A DNA stretch of 64,000 nt from Saprospiraceae bacterium UBA1994 (GTDB taxonomy: Bacteria > Bacteroidota > Bacteroidia > Chitinophagales > Saprospiraceae): the NCBI GenBank assembly GCA_002335865.1, contig DDCY01000009.1, forward strand, positions 62,001-126,000, written 5' to 3'. The position numbers were made by a program, and so were the translations under genes. This document shows positions 53,464-63,611 of this stretch, in pieces. Each line of letters begins with the position of its first letter. The stretch's first letter is position 1. Under the pieces are notes generated by a model. The model was not told the DNA's origin and made no database searches. It saw only the letters and a list, made by a program, of their open reading frames with translations.

Positions 53464-54492
53464 ATGTCACTTAATGTAGAGATTCCTAATAAACTAGTAA
53501 GTTCGCTATCTAAGTATACAAAACCTAAGACAGGAGTCGCTATCCGTCAAATATTTAACTCATTTCTACCTTTTGTTGCATTATGGATTTTGATGTATAT
53601 ATCTTACGATTACAGCGTATTCTTAACATTTGGTCTAGGTTTGATCAATGCGTTTTTCCTTGTGCGTATATTTATCATACAACATGACTGCGGACATAGA
53701 TCTTTTCTCAAAAGCAATACTGCTCGAAATATCGTAGGGTTTTGTTGCAGTATGGTGAGTATGATTCCTTATAAGTATTGGGCCAAATCGCACCATATTC
53801 ATCACGCTAACAATGGCATGCTGGAGTTAAGAGATATCGGAGATATCAATACATTGACTGTCGCTGAATATACCTCATTAACGAAGTGGGAAAGATTTAA
53901 GTATAAGGTCTACCGATCTCCTTTAGTAATGTTTGTGCTAGGGCCATTATACTACATCCTTATTCACAATAGATTACCACTGATCAATTTAGTACAGTTC
54001 AAGAAAGTGAAGAAGACACTAATCTGGAATAATCTTGCTCTTGTTACTATATTTATTGTACTATCCCTTACACTTAATTGGTGGAAATTCTTTGTAACAC
54101 ATGCAGCCGTAATGGTACCATTTGCGATTATTGCGATATGGTTCTTCTACGTTCAGCATCAGCACGAGGAAGCTTATAAGGCGTGGAAAGATAAGTGGGA
54201 CTATGTTACATCAGCTCTCAGAGGAAGTACTTACTACAAAGTGCCAAGAGTATTTAACTGGCTAACAGGTAACATAGGCATCCACCATATTCATCATCTC
54301 AACCCAGCGATACCTAACTATAACCTCAAGCAATGTATAAATGAAAATCCTTGGCTCAATAGATACACAACTGTTATAGGATTTTGGGAAAGTTTAAAAC
54401 TCGCATCGCATAAGTTATGGGATGAGAAAAGCAATCGTATGATTACATTCAAAGAATTCCGAATTATTGAACAAATGGGGACAACAGCATAG
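53464..54492 (+). CDS. Membrane fatty acid desaturase
   Basis: This is a 342-residue integral membrane di-iron desaturase. Three histidine boxes are intact: HDCGH (residues 74-78), HHIHH (110-114) and HIHHLNP near residue 275. Hydrophobic helices lie on either side of the first two boxes. It probably inserts a double bond into an acyl chain to adjust membrane fluidity (omega-6/delta-12-type arrangement), using ferredoxin or a similar donor. The exact position of the double bond is unknown. A terminator follows. Confidence 0.92.
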   Translation: MSLNVEIPNKLVSSLSKYTKPKTGVAIRQIFNSFLPFVALWILMYISYDYSVFLTFGLGLINAFFLVRIFIIQHDCGHRSFLKSNTARNIVGFCCSMVSMIPYKYWAKSHHIHHANNGMLELRDIGDINTLTVAEYTSLTKWERFKYKVYRSPLVMFVLGPLYYILIHNRLPLINLVQFKKVKKTLIWNNLALVTIFIVLSLTLNWWKFFVTHAAVMVPFAIIAIWFFYVQHQHEEAYKAWKDKWDYVTSALRGSTYYKVPRVFNWLTGNIGIHHIHHLNPAIPNYNLKQCINENPWLNRYTTVIGFWESLKLASHKLWDEKSNRMITFKEFRIIEQMGTTA

Positions 54493-54518
54493 TAAAGCAA
54501 ATTACTTACGGCAAATAT

Positions 54519-54553
54519 AAAAGTAGTAAATCCTTAATGAGTTTTCTACTTTT
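54519..54553 (+). terminator. Terminator after the desaturase gene
   Basis: An 8-bp stem AAAAGTAG/CTACTTTT with a 19-nt loop runs into a T run, 27 bp past the stop codon. The long loop lowers confidence. Confidence 0.5.
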
Positions 54554-54603
54554 TTTATTTTAAGGGCACAATTGCCTTTTCATAATTCATTAATATTAAG
54601 TTT

Positions 54604-56472
54604 TTATTTACCTCCCCTAGGCCACACATTATTCATGCGATCTACATCTACCATACCAGTGTTTGGATCGATAGTGATCTTCTTGATGTCACCTAATTTG
54701 TGAGGAACCTTGAGTGAGTATGTTGGATTCGTCCATGGCCAATCTTCAACTACAGTATATCCATCTATACCTGCATCGTCTTTTGGCTTTGCACCTCTCA
54801 TGATTTGTAGTGGAATATTGTACATATACTTCTTTCCAGCTTGAGTTTCTACGAGTACATCTAATGGCATTGGCATCTTTCCAATTCGAGACAACTCTAT
54901 AGATGCTCCTTTATACTTCCTGTTAAAAACAATAGTATCTAAAGCATAGTCAATATAGTGAGTTGTGTTAACCATATACTCTTTATACCAGTCCAACTCC
55001 AATCCACTATTTTTTTCAAAAACTCTGATGAAATCATTTGGATTAGGATGTTTAAATTTCCATATATCGTAATAATCCAATAATGCTTTATCAAAAGCTA
55101 CTTTCCCCAAAACATATTCTAGTTGCTTAAGAAAAACCTGCCCCTTAATATAAGACCCTACACCGTATGCTCTATTGGTAGTATAGTGATCTGCATGTGT
55201 CGAAAGAGGTTCTTCAAATCCACTTAGCGCGATATTAGCTTGACCGTTAAATGCACCAAGGAATGGATTTTCAGCTATCTCTCCTGGTATGATTCCTTCT
55301 TGTTTTAGATAATTCATAGTCTCCGTGCTACCAAACGATGTAAATCCTTCATCCATCCATGGATACAAGGCTTCATTAGTCGCTAAAACCATCTGATACC
55401 AACTGTGCATCCACTCATGGATAGATACGCCAACTAGGCTACCATAGCTTCTCTCACCTGTAATGAGTGTCAACTGTGGATATTCCATGCCGCCATCTCC
55501 TCCTTGTACAAAGTAGTAATTGTCATAAGGATACTTACCGTATCTAGCACTCATCCATTTATATGCTGCTGCCATTGCTCTTGGTAGGTTTTGCCAATTT
55601 TCAGTCGTTTTTTCTCCTGGCTGATAAAGGAAATGAAGCAATGGACCATCAATAATTTGATACGTCTCATGCGTATAATCAGGATCTGCACCCCAAGCAA
55701 AATCGTGCACATTTTCTGCTAAGAACTTGTACGTGATCTTTCCCTTTTTTTCTTTTGATTTGACTTTGCCGTATCCGTAGCCAATCTCATCCATATTTTG
55801 CAGCTGACCAGTTGCACCTACTACATACTTTTTGTCTATATGAATCGTCACATTATAGTCTCCCCAAATACCATAAAATTCTCTTCCTACATAAGGATTA
55901 GCACTCCAACCTTGGTAATCGTAGTTGGCCATCTTAGGATACCATTGCGCCATAGAGAACTTTACTCCTTCTGCATTATCGCGTCCAGATCGACGTACCT
56001 GCAATGGTATTTGGGCTTCGTAATCCATCTCAAATAAAGTACTACTCCTTGGCTCGATCGGCTCATTGAGTGTAACCTCTAAGATCGTACCTACCATTTC
56101 ATATTCCACTTCTTCGCCTTGGTGCTTAAGCATCTTGACTTTGATATACCCAATTTCATCTTTAGTAAGTCCTTCGATCCTGCTTCCTACTCTCCTATCT
56201 GGATCAGCAATCGTACGTGATCTAACATCCATCATACTATTAGGCTGAAAAGCATTGAAATACATATGGTAAAAAACTTTGTCCAGAGTATCCGGACTAT
56301 TATTGACATATTGAATGTACTGCTTACCTTTATATTGATTCTTCTTTACATCCATATCAATATCCATCTTATACTTGATCGATTGTTGCCAACGATCCGC
56401 TTGAGCATTAGTAGTCGTACTAATTGAGATTGTTAGAATGGCTATAAAAAGTGCTTGTAGTAATAATTTCAT
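54604..56472 (-). CDS. M1-family zinc aminopeptidase-like protein
   Basis: This is an exported metallopeptidase of 622 residues from ATG 56472 (a TTG two codons upstream is less likely). The signal peptide is MKLLLQALFIAILTISIS. The substrate motif GGMEYP stands where GAMEN is found, followed by the zinc site HEWMH with the third ligand Glu after 18 residues (MDEGFTSFG). A C-terminal region without the ERAP-like domain is usual in Bacteroidota. It probably trims peptides in the periplasm. A -7 element (TAGCTTTG) is 90 bp upstream. Confidence 0.93.
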   Translation of the reverse strand: MKLLLQALFIAILTISISTTTNAQADRWQQSIKYKMDIDMDVKKNQYKGKQYIQYVNNSPDTLDKVFYHMYFNAFQPNSMMDVRSRTIADPDRRVGSRIEGLTKDEIGYIKVKMLKHQGEEVEYEMVGTILEVTLNEPIEPRSSTLFEMDYEAQIPLQVRRSGRDNAEGVKFSMAQWYPKMANYDYQGWSANPYVGREFYGIWGDYNVTIHIDKKYVVGATGQLQNMDEIGYGYGKVKSKEKKGKITYKFLAENVHDFAWGADPDYTHETYQIIDGPLLHFLYQPGEKTTENWQNLPRAMAAAYKWMSARYGKYPYDNYYFVQGGDGGMEYPQLTLITGERSYGSLVGVSIHEWMHSWYQMVLATNEALYPWMDEGFTSFGSTETMNYLKQEGIIPGEIAENPFLGAFNGQANIALSGFEEPLSTHADHYTTNRAYGVGSYIKGQVFLKQLEYVLGKVAFDKALLDYYDIWKFKHPNPNDFIRVFEKNSGLELDWYKEYMVNTTHYIDYALDTIVFNRKYKGASIELSRIGKMPMPLDVLVETQAGKKYMYNIPLQIMRGAKPKDDAGIDGYTVVEDWPWTNPTYSLKVPHKLGDIKKITIDPNTGMVDVDRMNNVWPRGGK

Positions 56473-56561
56473 ATTCAATTTTAATTATATAATTCTGTAG
56501 ATGTTGATCTTCTTTTTAAAATTCTCCTGTATACCTTAAAATATATTAGTGTATTGGCAAT

Positions 56562-56569
56562 CAAAGCTA
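56562..56569 (-). promoter_or_regulatory. -7 element of the M1 peptidase gene
   Basis: TAGCTTTG on the minus strand is a perfect TAnnTTTG and predicts a leader of about 80 nt. No good -33 was seen. Confidence 0.4.
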
Positions 56570-56621
56570 GGCTTCTTCGAAATCTTTTTATATTTCGTTT
56601 TCTTTGGATTGTAACTTAAAA

Positions 56622-57554
56622 TTATTTTTTTATTTTCTCAGTCAGTTTACTCCATGCAGCCCAATCAAATATCTTCTTGGAAAGTAACAAAAAAATTATC
56701 CCTGACACTATAAATATTACTGCCATAACCCATGCATTTATATCTGTAACATGCCAGATACTATCAGTCTGCAGCACGCTTCCGTCGTAGCAGACAAATA
56801 AGGCTCCGTATATATTAGTCGCTGCATGAACGCCTATGGCTAACTCAAGACCATCATCCATAATAGTTATAACACCTAACAAAAGACCAGCAGAGATATA
56901 GTAAAGTTGCATTGGAACAATACCATATTTAGATATTTCTGGATTGGAACTATGTACTAAACCAAATAATATAGAAGTAATAATGAGCGGTATCCATTTA
57001 GATCTAGCGATTAGTCCAATTCCTTTCATAACATATGATCTGAAAAACAATTCCTCTAATGTAGTTTGTATCGGTAATACAATTATACATATCAATAATA
57101 GAATGAATACTTTATCCCAATTAGCTTTGAGGTAATACGTTTCTGGACTCACAAAATAAAGAATCAGCTCAAAGATGGACAATAATGCTAACCAAACTAC
57201 CAATCCAAAAAAGACCTTTGTCCAATTGATCCGATAATTATGTGTTATCAGCCCTTTTAGGCTTTTTTTATGTATAAATTTAACCGCCAAGAGAAAGAAA
57301 AGAGTAGCACCAATAAAAATCGTAAACATGAGTAGTATACCCAAGTTATTGTCAATATGTAGAATACTGAAATCTAATGTCTGAGCGAATCTATCTACCT
57401 CCGCTGTACCTATATCACTACGATTCTCTATGGCATAGGACTGAACCCAAAGAAGCGGCAATTGCCCAACTCCATACCCAAACAATAGCAACAATACTGT
57501 TACCAAATACATCCACCACTCATTCTCACCGTCTTTTGCTTGCTTAAAATACAT
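56622..57554 (-). CDS. CPBP-family intramembrane metalloprotease
   Basis: This is a 310-residue membrane protein with about eight helices. The CAAX/CPBP active-site motifs are TTLEELFFRSYVMKG (EExxxR) and GLVHSSNPEI (His), with a later HAATNIYG (H-x3-N). Relatives cleave membrane-embedded peptides or prenylated proteins. The substrate here is unknown. It is 143 bp upstream of the M1 peptidase on the same strand. Confidence 0.88.
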   Translation of the reverse strand: MYFKQAKDGENEWWMYLVTVLLLLFGYGVGQLPLLWVQSYAIENRSDIGTAEVDRFAQTLDFSILHIDNNLGILLMFTIFIGATLFFLLAVKFIHKKSLKGLITHNYRINWTKVFFGLVVWLALLSIFELILYFVSPETYYLKANWDKVFILLLICIIVLPIQTTLEELFFRSYVMKGIGLIARSKWIPLIITSILFGLVHSSNPEISKYGIVPMQLYYISAGLLLGVITIMDDGLELAIGVHAATNIYGALFVCYDGSVLQTDSIWHVTDINAWVMAVIFIVSGIIFLLLSKKIFDWAAWSKLTEKIKK

Positions 57555-57729
57555 TGTTTAAAGATACGCGTTCAGGAGTAAGAATCAAACTATATTAAGC
57601 TTTGACATAAAGATACTCAAAGAGAGTAATGTTAGACAATTTGCAAATTATACATGATTCGATTTAAGCGAGTTACGATCTATCCTCTTCATTTATGTGC
57701 TATTCCATGTCATATTAGTATCTATTACA

Positions 57730-57737
57730 TATCTTTG
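57730..57737 (+). promoter_or_regulatory. -7 element of the DUF6580 gene
   Basis: TATCTTTG is a perfect TAnnTTTG. It predicts a transcript start near 57744, which favours the second ATG (57759) over the first (57747) as the start codon. Confidence 0.5.
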
Positions 57738-57758
57738 TGGTATTAAATGATATTACAA

Positions 57759-58331
57759 ATGAATTCAGAGAAAAAAGGAAGTAAATTAGCAATTGGGTTT
57801 ATCATCGCTGCTGTAACCAGTAGACTAGTGCCACATTTGCCAAACTTTACAGCTATGGAAAGTATTACACTATTCACTGGTGCTTACCTCGGATGGAAGG
57901 CACTCGCAGCTCTATTACCTATTCTGACATGGTACGCATCTGATCTTCTCATCAACAATACGGTGAGTCGTTTATGGTATCCAGAGGTAGAAGGTATCGT
58001 TTGGTTCACTAACGATATGCTTTGGGTATATATCTCAGCGATCATTATCATCTTCATCGGTGCCAAAGCACTCAAAAAGTGGAATCCTACCAAATTAGCA
58101 ATCTCAGCAGTTAGCGCTTCGCTACTTTTCTTCGTAGTTACTAACTTCGGTACATGGATGAGCGGTACAATGTATCCTATGAATGGTGCCGGACTTTTAT
58201 CTTGTTTTACTGCGGCACTTCCATTCCTAAAATCTTCTCTTATGAGTAATCTTGCATTTACCGCTGTTCTCTTTGGAGGCTATGAGTTGGTACACTATTA
58301 TGCCTATGAGAGTAGAGCTCAATTAACATAA
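57759..58331 (+). CDS. DUF6580-like multi-spanning membrane protein
   Basis: This is a 190-residue inner-membrane protein with about five or six hydrophobic helices, starting MNSEKKGSKLAIGFIIAAVTSR. Short loop motifs (RLVPHLPNFTAMESI, GWKALAALLPILTWYASDLLINN) resemble DUF6580 proteins, which recall ECF-transporter S components but have no known function. The ATG at 57747 is also possible, adding four residues. Confidence 0.65.
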   Translation: MNSEKKGSKLAIGFIIAAVTSRLVPHLPNFTAMESITLFTGAYLGWKALAALLPILTWYASDLLINNTVSRLWYPEVEGIVWFTNDMLWVYISAIIIIFIGAKALKKWNPTKLAISAVSASLLFFVVTNFGTWMSGTMYPMNGAGLLSCFTAALPFLKSSLMSNLAFTAVLFGGYELVHYYAYESRAQLT

Positions 58332-58454
58332 CTAGACGTTGAGAGAGCGTTTATGATTTTCAATTAATGTTACTTCGCAAATAGTCGTTTCGCCTGCTGT
58401 AGAATTAGTCAGGGACATCAATCCTATTGTCTGTTACGACATTATCTAATAGCA

Positions 58455-59003
58455 CTACGTTTTCCTTGGCTCCCAGTTCACCTCTTTTACTCCTTGACTT
58501 TTGGCTATCATGCGCCCTAAGACAAACAGGTAATCAGAAAGTCTATTAAGATACTTGCCTATTAGGTTATCTACACTAGATACATTATTTAACGACACTA
58601 CCCTTCTTTCTGCTCTTCGGCATATGGTACGACACTGATGGCATAGGCCTACCGCTAAAGACCCTCCAGGAAGAATGAAAGCTCTGAGTGGTTCTATATT
58701 CTCATTCATATTATCCATCGCATCTTCTAATATCTTGATATCGGCTTCAGTAAGATCTGGTGTGATCATATCCCTACTAGGGTCAGATGCTAAATTAGAA
58801 CCAATAGTAAATAATCGATTTTGGACCTCTATCAAAATCTCGTTTTGGCCTTCTATATCCATACTTGAAATCAGAGCCCCTATAAAAGAGTTAAGCTCAT
58901 CGAGTGTGCCGTAAGCTTCGATACGGATATCGTCTTTAGATACTCTGGCTCCACCAAATAGGCCAGTCATACCTTTATCTCCTGTCTTAGTATATATTTT
59001 CAC
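58455..59003 (-). CDS. PduO-type cob(I)alamin adenosyltransferase
   Basis: This 182-residue enzyme transfers the adenosyl group of ATP to cob(I)alamin, making coenzyme B12. The start is a GTG at 59003 giving MKIYTKTGDKGMTGLFGG, the typical beginning. RTICRRAERRVV is the helix with the ATP-contacting Arg residues, and LNRLSDYLFVLGR ends the family region. No B12-dependent enzyme is in the window. Confidence 0.93.
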   Translation of the reverse strand: MKIYTKTGDKGMTGLFGGARVSKDDIRIEAYGTLDELNSFIGALISSMDIEGQNEILIEVQNRLFTIGSNLASDPSRDMITPDLTEADIKILEDAMDNMNENIEPLRAFILPGGSLAVGLCHQCRTICRRAERRVVSLNNVSSVDNLIGKYLNRLSDYLFVLGRMIAKSQGVKEVNWEPRKT

Positions 59004-59316
59004 AGTTTAAGTTATTTGTAAAACAAAGTAAACAATTAGTAGGGAATCTAGTTGCAGGAAAATGGATTGATTGAAAAGAAACACTACCTGTAGTAGACAT
59101 ATTTAATATATACTCCTTCAAAAAGTTTACATCGAGAATATTTTGTTTGGAAAAAAAGGCTGATCTAAAATCTCTATTGAATTATTGTTTAAATTCTTAA
59201 AATTAAAGTCTTATTAAAACGGACATATAAATCAGGAACGACTATTACAAGTTAAATTATTCAACGAATTTCTTATGAGGGACACAAGAAACATAGCTCA
59301 ATCGAAAATTTAAATA
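59004..59316. other. 313-bp gene-free stretch
   Basis: I find no supportable open frame, terminator or exact promoter element between the adenosyltransferase start and the end of the ABC ATPase gene. Confidence 0.4.
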
Positions 59317-60060
59317 TTATCCTTCCTTAATCCCTACATTATATCTATGCGTAGGATCTGAAGATTTTATGATATTCTTGTTTCTGACATCCGTCTCTAT
59401 TAGTCCATCTCTAAGATTGATAATCCGATGAGCATGCTCTGCGATATCTGGTTCGTGAGTCACAATTATCACAGTATTACCCTTATCTTGAATAGATTCA
59501 AATATCTGCATGATCTCTATAGATGTCTTGGTATCAAGGTTACCCGTAGGCTCATCTGCTAAAATTATGGCTGGATCATTGACCAATGCTCTTGCTATCG
59601 CTACTCTTTGACGCTGACCACCTGATAGTTCGTTGGGTTTATGTGTCATCCGATCACCTAATCCTACTATATCAAGTACATGTGAAGCTCTTTCTACTCT
59701 ATTGGCTTTACTCATGCCTGAGTAGACGAGTGGTAACGCTACATTATCTAAGGCTGTTAGCCTTGGCAATAGGTTAAATGTCTGAAATACGAATCCAATC
59801 TCTCTATTACGAACAGCAGCTAATTCACTATCTGCCATTTGAGATACATTGATTCCATTTAGTAAATACGTACCGCTAGTAGGCGTATCTAGGCATCCAA
59901 GGAGATTCATTAGTGTAGACTTACCAGATCCTGAAGGCCCCATAAGTGCAACATATTCATTCTTAAGAATATTGCACGTAATACTTTTAAGGGCGTGCAC
60001 CTGCTCAGTTCCCATAATATAAGTCTTCTTCATTTCTTGTACAGATATCATTTTTTCCAT
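59317..60060 (-). CDS. ABC transporter ATPase, LolD/MacB type
   Basis: This is a 247-residue ATP-binding subunit. Walker A is GPSGSGKST, the signature is LSGGQRQRVAIARAL, Walker B is IILADEPTGNLD, and the H-loop is VTHEPDI. LAAVRNREIGFVFQTFNLLPRLTALDNV (read as adjacent pieces) is characteristic of the MacB/LolD/FtsE group. It should work with a FtsX-like permease, in lipoprotein export or macrolide-type efflux, but no permease is adjacent. It stands alone on its strand. Confidence 0.93.
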   Translation of the reverse strand: MEKMISVQEMKKTYIMGTEQVHALKSITCNILKNEYVALMGPSGSGKSTLMNLLGCLDTPTSGTYLLNGINVSQMADSELAAVRNREIGFVFQTFNLLPRLTALDNVALPLVYSGMSKANRVERASHVLDIVGLGDRMTHKPNELSGGQRQRVAIARALVNDPAIILADEPTGNLDTKTSIEIMQIFESIQDKGNTVIIVTHEPDIAEHAHRIINLRDGLIETDVRNKNIIKSSDPTHRYNVGIKEG

Positions 60061-60385
60061 ATCAGGTAAGGTATAATTTTAAGTTTGAAACATTTCTTAA
60101 TAAGATGCTAATACATCTCAAATAGATGTGATGCAATCTAACCGTAAGATAATTTAACGCTTATCTCTAACTCAATAATTTAGACAAGTGGTATTTATAT
60201 AGGGTCGAATAGTAAAATAATTAGCAATTAGTAGAGATCATAGTTGCTAATAGACCACTCAATCTCAATTATTTATCCACATTACGATAAAATCTTTAAT
60301 CTTAATTTTCATAGCCCTTTTGGTATTCGTAATTTTACAATTAAAGCATCCGATTCAAATATTATTTTATTTTAGGAAATACAAC
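60061..60385. other. 325-bp intergenic stretch with a small inverted repeat
   Basis: ACATCT-CAAAT-AGATGT (60113-60129) is a perfect 6-bp inverted repeat 53 bp upstream of the ATPase gene and could be an operator. No coding frame is supportable in the stretch between the two divergent genes. Confidence 0.3.
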
Positions 60386-61021
60386 ATGACAGAATCTAAA
60401 AAAATCAAGCATATAGCCGTTGCAGGCAACATTGGTGCAGGTAAGACTACTCTATCGGAATTGCTCTCAAATCACTATAAATGGGATGTACTTTACGAAG
60501 ATACTAGTACCAATCCTTACTTGAGTGATTTTTATAACGATATGCATCGTTGGTCGTTCAACTTGCAGATTTATTTTCTCAATAGTAGATATCAACAAAT
60601 CTTAGGTATCAGACAGGGAGATGCGACAGTAATTCAAGATAGGACTATTTATGAGGATGCTTATATATTCGCTCCCAATCTTCATAACATGGGTCTAATG
60701 AGTGAACGTGATTTTGCTAATTACTTTGATTTATTCAAGACGATGTCATCACAAGTAGAAGCGCCAGATCTATTGGTATATCTAAAGTCTGATATTCCGA
60801 CACTTGTTAATCACATACATACACGTGGACGTGACTACGAAGGAAACATGAGTCTAGACTATCTCAAACGTCTCAATGAACGTTACGAAGAGTGGATCAA
60901 AGGTTATTCGGAAGGTAAACTATTAATCATTGACATTAACAATCTAGACTTCAAGAATAGCAACGAAGACCTAGGTTTAATTATAGATAAAGTAGATAAA
61001 GAACTTTATGGCCTATTCTAG
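60386..61021 (+). CDS. Deoxynucleoside kinase
   Basis: This 211-residue salvage enzyme phosphorylates deoxynucleosides (deoxyadenosine/deoxyguanosine/deoxycytidine type). From ATG 60386 the P-loop is AVAGNIGAGKTTL, then YEDTSTNPYL, the catalytic QDRTIYEDAYIF (DRS-like motif), and RGRDYEGNMSL as the lid. The 66-bp longer frame from 60320 has no conserved residues. It lies 12 bp ahead of the YggS-type gene. Confidence 0.93.
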   Translation: MTESKKIKHIAVAGNIGAGKTTLSELLSNHYKWDVLYEDTSTNPYLSDFYNDMHRWSFNLQIYFLNSRYQQILGIRQGDATVIQDRTIYEDAYIFAPNLHNMGLMSERDFANYFDLFKTMSSQVEAPDLLVYLKSDIPTLVNHIHTRGRDYEGNMSLDYLKRLNERYEEWIKGYSEGKLLIIDINNLDFKNSNEDLGLIIDKVDKELYGLF

Positions 61022-61033
61022 GTTTTTGTATAT

Positions 61034-61675
61034 ATGTACAAAAAACTAGAAAAATCTCTTAGTGAACAAAATGTAACTCTGGTTGCAGTTTCCAAGACTC
61101 GTCAAGATAAACAAGTCATGGCTTTATATGATCAAGGCCAAAGAATATTAGGAGAAAATAGAGTAAACGAACTAGAGCGCAAAAGCGAATATTTCCCTAA
61201 AGATGTAGAATGGCATATGATAGGTCATCTCCAAAGTAAAAAAGTGAAAAACGTATTGCCTATAGTAAGTATGATACAATCAGTAGATTCGAAAAAACTA
61301 TATGATAAGATAGTCAATGAAGCTGCGAAGATCGATAAAGAAATATCTGTACTCCTCCAATATAAAATCGGGCAAGAAGAAGCCAAATACGGTCTCAATA
61401 AAGAAACGCTAGAAACTATTATTCATAAGAATCAATCCGAAGAGACTAATATCAAAATTAAAGGATTGATGGGTATGGCTAGTTTTGTAGATAATCAGGA
61501 CCAAGTAAGAGCAGAATTTGCTAAATTAAAATCAATATATGATTATTGCAAATCTACTTATTTCGCCACGGATGACAATTTTTGCGAACTAAGTATGGGG
61601 ATGTCCGGCGATTATATAATAGCCATCGAAGAAGGTGCGACTATGGTACGAATAGGGAGTTTGCTATTTGGGTAA
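61034..61675 (+). CDS. YggS-family PLP-homeostasis protein
   Basis: This is a 213-residue single-domain alanine-racemase-like fold protein without known enzyme activity, important for pyridoxal-phosphate balance. The PLP lysine is in VAVSKTR (Lys21). GENRVNE, HMIGHLQSKK and LSMGMSGDY are the family signatures. It is translated from the dNK message. Confidence 0.95.
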   Translation: MYKKLEKSLSEQNVTLVAVSKTRQDKQVMALYDQGQRILGENRVNELERKSEYFPKDVEWHMIGHLQSKKVKNVLPIVSMIQSVDSKKLYDKIVNEAAKIDKEISVLLQYKIGQEEAKYGLNKETLETIIHKNQSEETNIKIKGLMGMASFVDNQDQVRAEFAKLKSIYDYCKSTYFATDDNFCELSMGMSGDYIIAIEEGATMVRIGSLLFG

Positions 61676-61734
61676 AAAATCCTTACCACAAGATAAGTAC
61701 AGTTAGTCAATATCTTTCCAACAGTGTTACTTAT

Positions 61735-63387
61735 CTAAGAAAAGTAAATATATATTCCCACTACTATGGCACAGATGACACCACCTAAGGGTTTGACTAA
61801 GCTCCATGGTGTAATATCAATGTCTTCTGTATAATGCTGTTCGTATGATTCTTCTCTTGGATAGAGCTTACCTATTACAAGCATGATCATTACATTTAAA
61901 ACAAATAGAACTGCCATTACATGTAAAAAATGTGGATAAGCTGCAGTCTCTGCTGCTTTGATTGATGTCTCGTCTATTACTCCTGATGCAGTGAGTGCGT
62001 CTACTGCTTTGTTTTCCATTATTGGCTTGAAGATAAACTGACTAATACTGTACAAGACCACCCCTGACCAAAGCGCAACTTTCGCCCCTATTGCAGGAAC
62101 GTACTTAGTTGCAAATCCTACCACGATAATCGTCAAAATCGGAATAGAATAACATCCATTCACTTCTTGTAAATATCCAAATAGTCCATCTGGTGCATTT
62201 GCTATAAATGGAGCAATAAACATCGCCAATATTGCAAGTATAATTCCAAATATTTTCCCTGCCTTTACGACCTGATTTTCTGTTGCATCTTTATTGAAAT
62301 GCTCTTTATATATATCTAAACCAAACAATGTTACTGAACTATTGAGTGCACTATTAAAAGAGCTCATGATCGCTCCAAAGATTACCGCTGCAAAGAAACC
62401 TAATAAGGGTGCTGGCAATACTTCTTTAACTAATGCTGGATATGCTTCATCACCATTTTCTAATGCTCCTTGGAATATATGAAAAGCTATAATACCAGGA
62501 AGCACTACGATAAGTGGTCCTAATATTTTTATAAAACTCGCTAGAATCAACCCTTTCTGACCTTCTTGTAAACTGGAAGCACCTAATGCTCTCTGAATAA
62601 TTGCTTGATTAGTACCCCAATAGAATAATTGGACCAACATCATACCTGTGAATATAGTAGCAAATGGAACAGATGAAGATTCCCCCCCGATAGCATTAAA
62701 CTTTTCAGGATGAGATGTTGTCAGTACATTAAGACCGTCCATAATACTACCGTCTCCGATTGTCATAAGACCAAATATTGGGATCATTAGACCTCCAATC
62801 ATAAGTCCCACAGCATTAACTAAATCTGATACTGCCACGGCTTTCAATCCACCGAATATGGCATATATAGATCCGATAAATCCTATAGCCCAAACACATA
62901 CCCAAAGACAGGCAGTCTTATCCATACCAAATAAGGTCTCGAGATCAAACATCGTAATAAAAGCCAAAGCACCAGAATACAATACTATAGGTAGCAATAC
63001 TACTACATATCCAGACAAGAACAAGGCAGATACCATGGTCTTAGTCATAGTATCAAATCGCCTTGCCAAAAAAGTAGGAACCGTTGCTATTCCTCCCTTA
63101 AGATATCTAGGTAACAACCAGATTGCTGTAACTATCATGGCCAAAGCCGCCAATGTCTCCCATACCATAACTAATATTCCTTCTCCATATGCCGCACCAT
63201 TGAGTCCGACTATCTGCTCTGTAGAAAGATTGGTCAATAGTAAAGAACCAGCTATGGTAACAGCGCCAAGACTACGTCCACCTAAGAAGTAACCATCAGA
63301 AGTGCTTTCGTCAGTACTACGTGTCGACATGTATGCGAATATTGCAACGATTGCTGTAAATGCGATAAATGAGATTATTCCTATCAT
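61735..63387 (-). CDS. Sodium:solute symporter (SLC5/SSS family)
   Basis: This 550-residue transporter has about 13-14 hydrophobic helices. SLLLTNLSTEQIVGLNGAAY near residue 52 is the first core helix of the sodium/sugar subgroup, and GGLKAVAVSDLVNAVG is the sodium-solute symporter signature. RALGASSLQEGQKGLI is in an internal loop. Sodium-driven uptake of a sugar-like substrate is likely; the substrate is not predictable and no catabolic genes adjoin. Confidence 0.9.
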   Translation of the reverse strand: MIGIISFIAFTAIVAIFAYMSTRSTDESTSDGYFLGGRSLGAVTIAGSLLLTNLSTEQIVGLNGAAYGEGILVMVWETLAALAMIVTAIWLLPRYLKGGIATVPTFLARRFDTMTKTMVSALFLSGYVVVLLPIVLYSGALAFITMFDLETLFGMDKTACLWVCVWAIGFIGSIYAIFGGLKAVAVSDLVNAVGLMIGGLMIPIFGLMTIGDGSIMDGLNVLTTSHPEKFNAIGGESSSVPFATIFTGMMLVQLFYWGTNQAIIQRALGASSLQEGQKGLILASFIKILGPLIVVLPGIIAFHIFQGALENGDEAYPALVKEVLPAPLLGFFAAVIFGAIMSSFNSALNSSVTLFGLDIYKEHFNKDATENQVVKAGKIFGIILAILAMFIAPFIANAPDGLFGYLQEVNGCYSIPILTIIVVGFATKYVPAIGAKVALWSGVVLYSISQFIFKPIMENKAVDALTASGVIDETSIKAAETAAYPHFLHVMAVLFVLNVMIMLVIGKLYPREESYEQHYTEDIDITPWSLVKPLGGVICAIVVGIYIYFS

Positions 63388-63560
63388 TAAATACTTATTG
63401 TTTATTTTACATTAAGTATCTAATATAGGAATTATCTTAGTATCAGTAAAAGATAATACAGCATAGATATAGGATATATAGGAGTTCAATGTGATATAAA
63501 CTATCTCTATATTCGTCCATAGACCAATATCTATGAAAGCTTTCTATTAAAACATAACGA

Positions 63561-63597
63561 AAAATCCCTCTCCTGAAATAATCAGAAGAAGGATTTT
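63561..63597 (-). terminator. Terminator of the TonB-like gene
   Basis: On the minus strand AAAATCCTTCTTCTGA pairs with TCAGGAGAGGGATTTT (several G-U pairs) across a 5-nt loop and runs into a T stretch. It follows the gene ending at 63642 by 44 bp. Confidence 0.7.
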
Positions 63598-63611
63598 ATA
63601 TTTTTAGTGTC

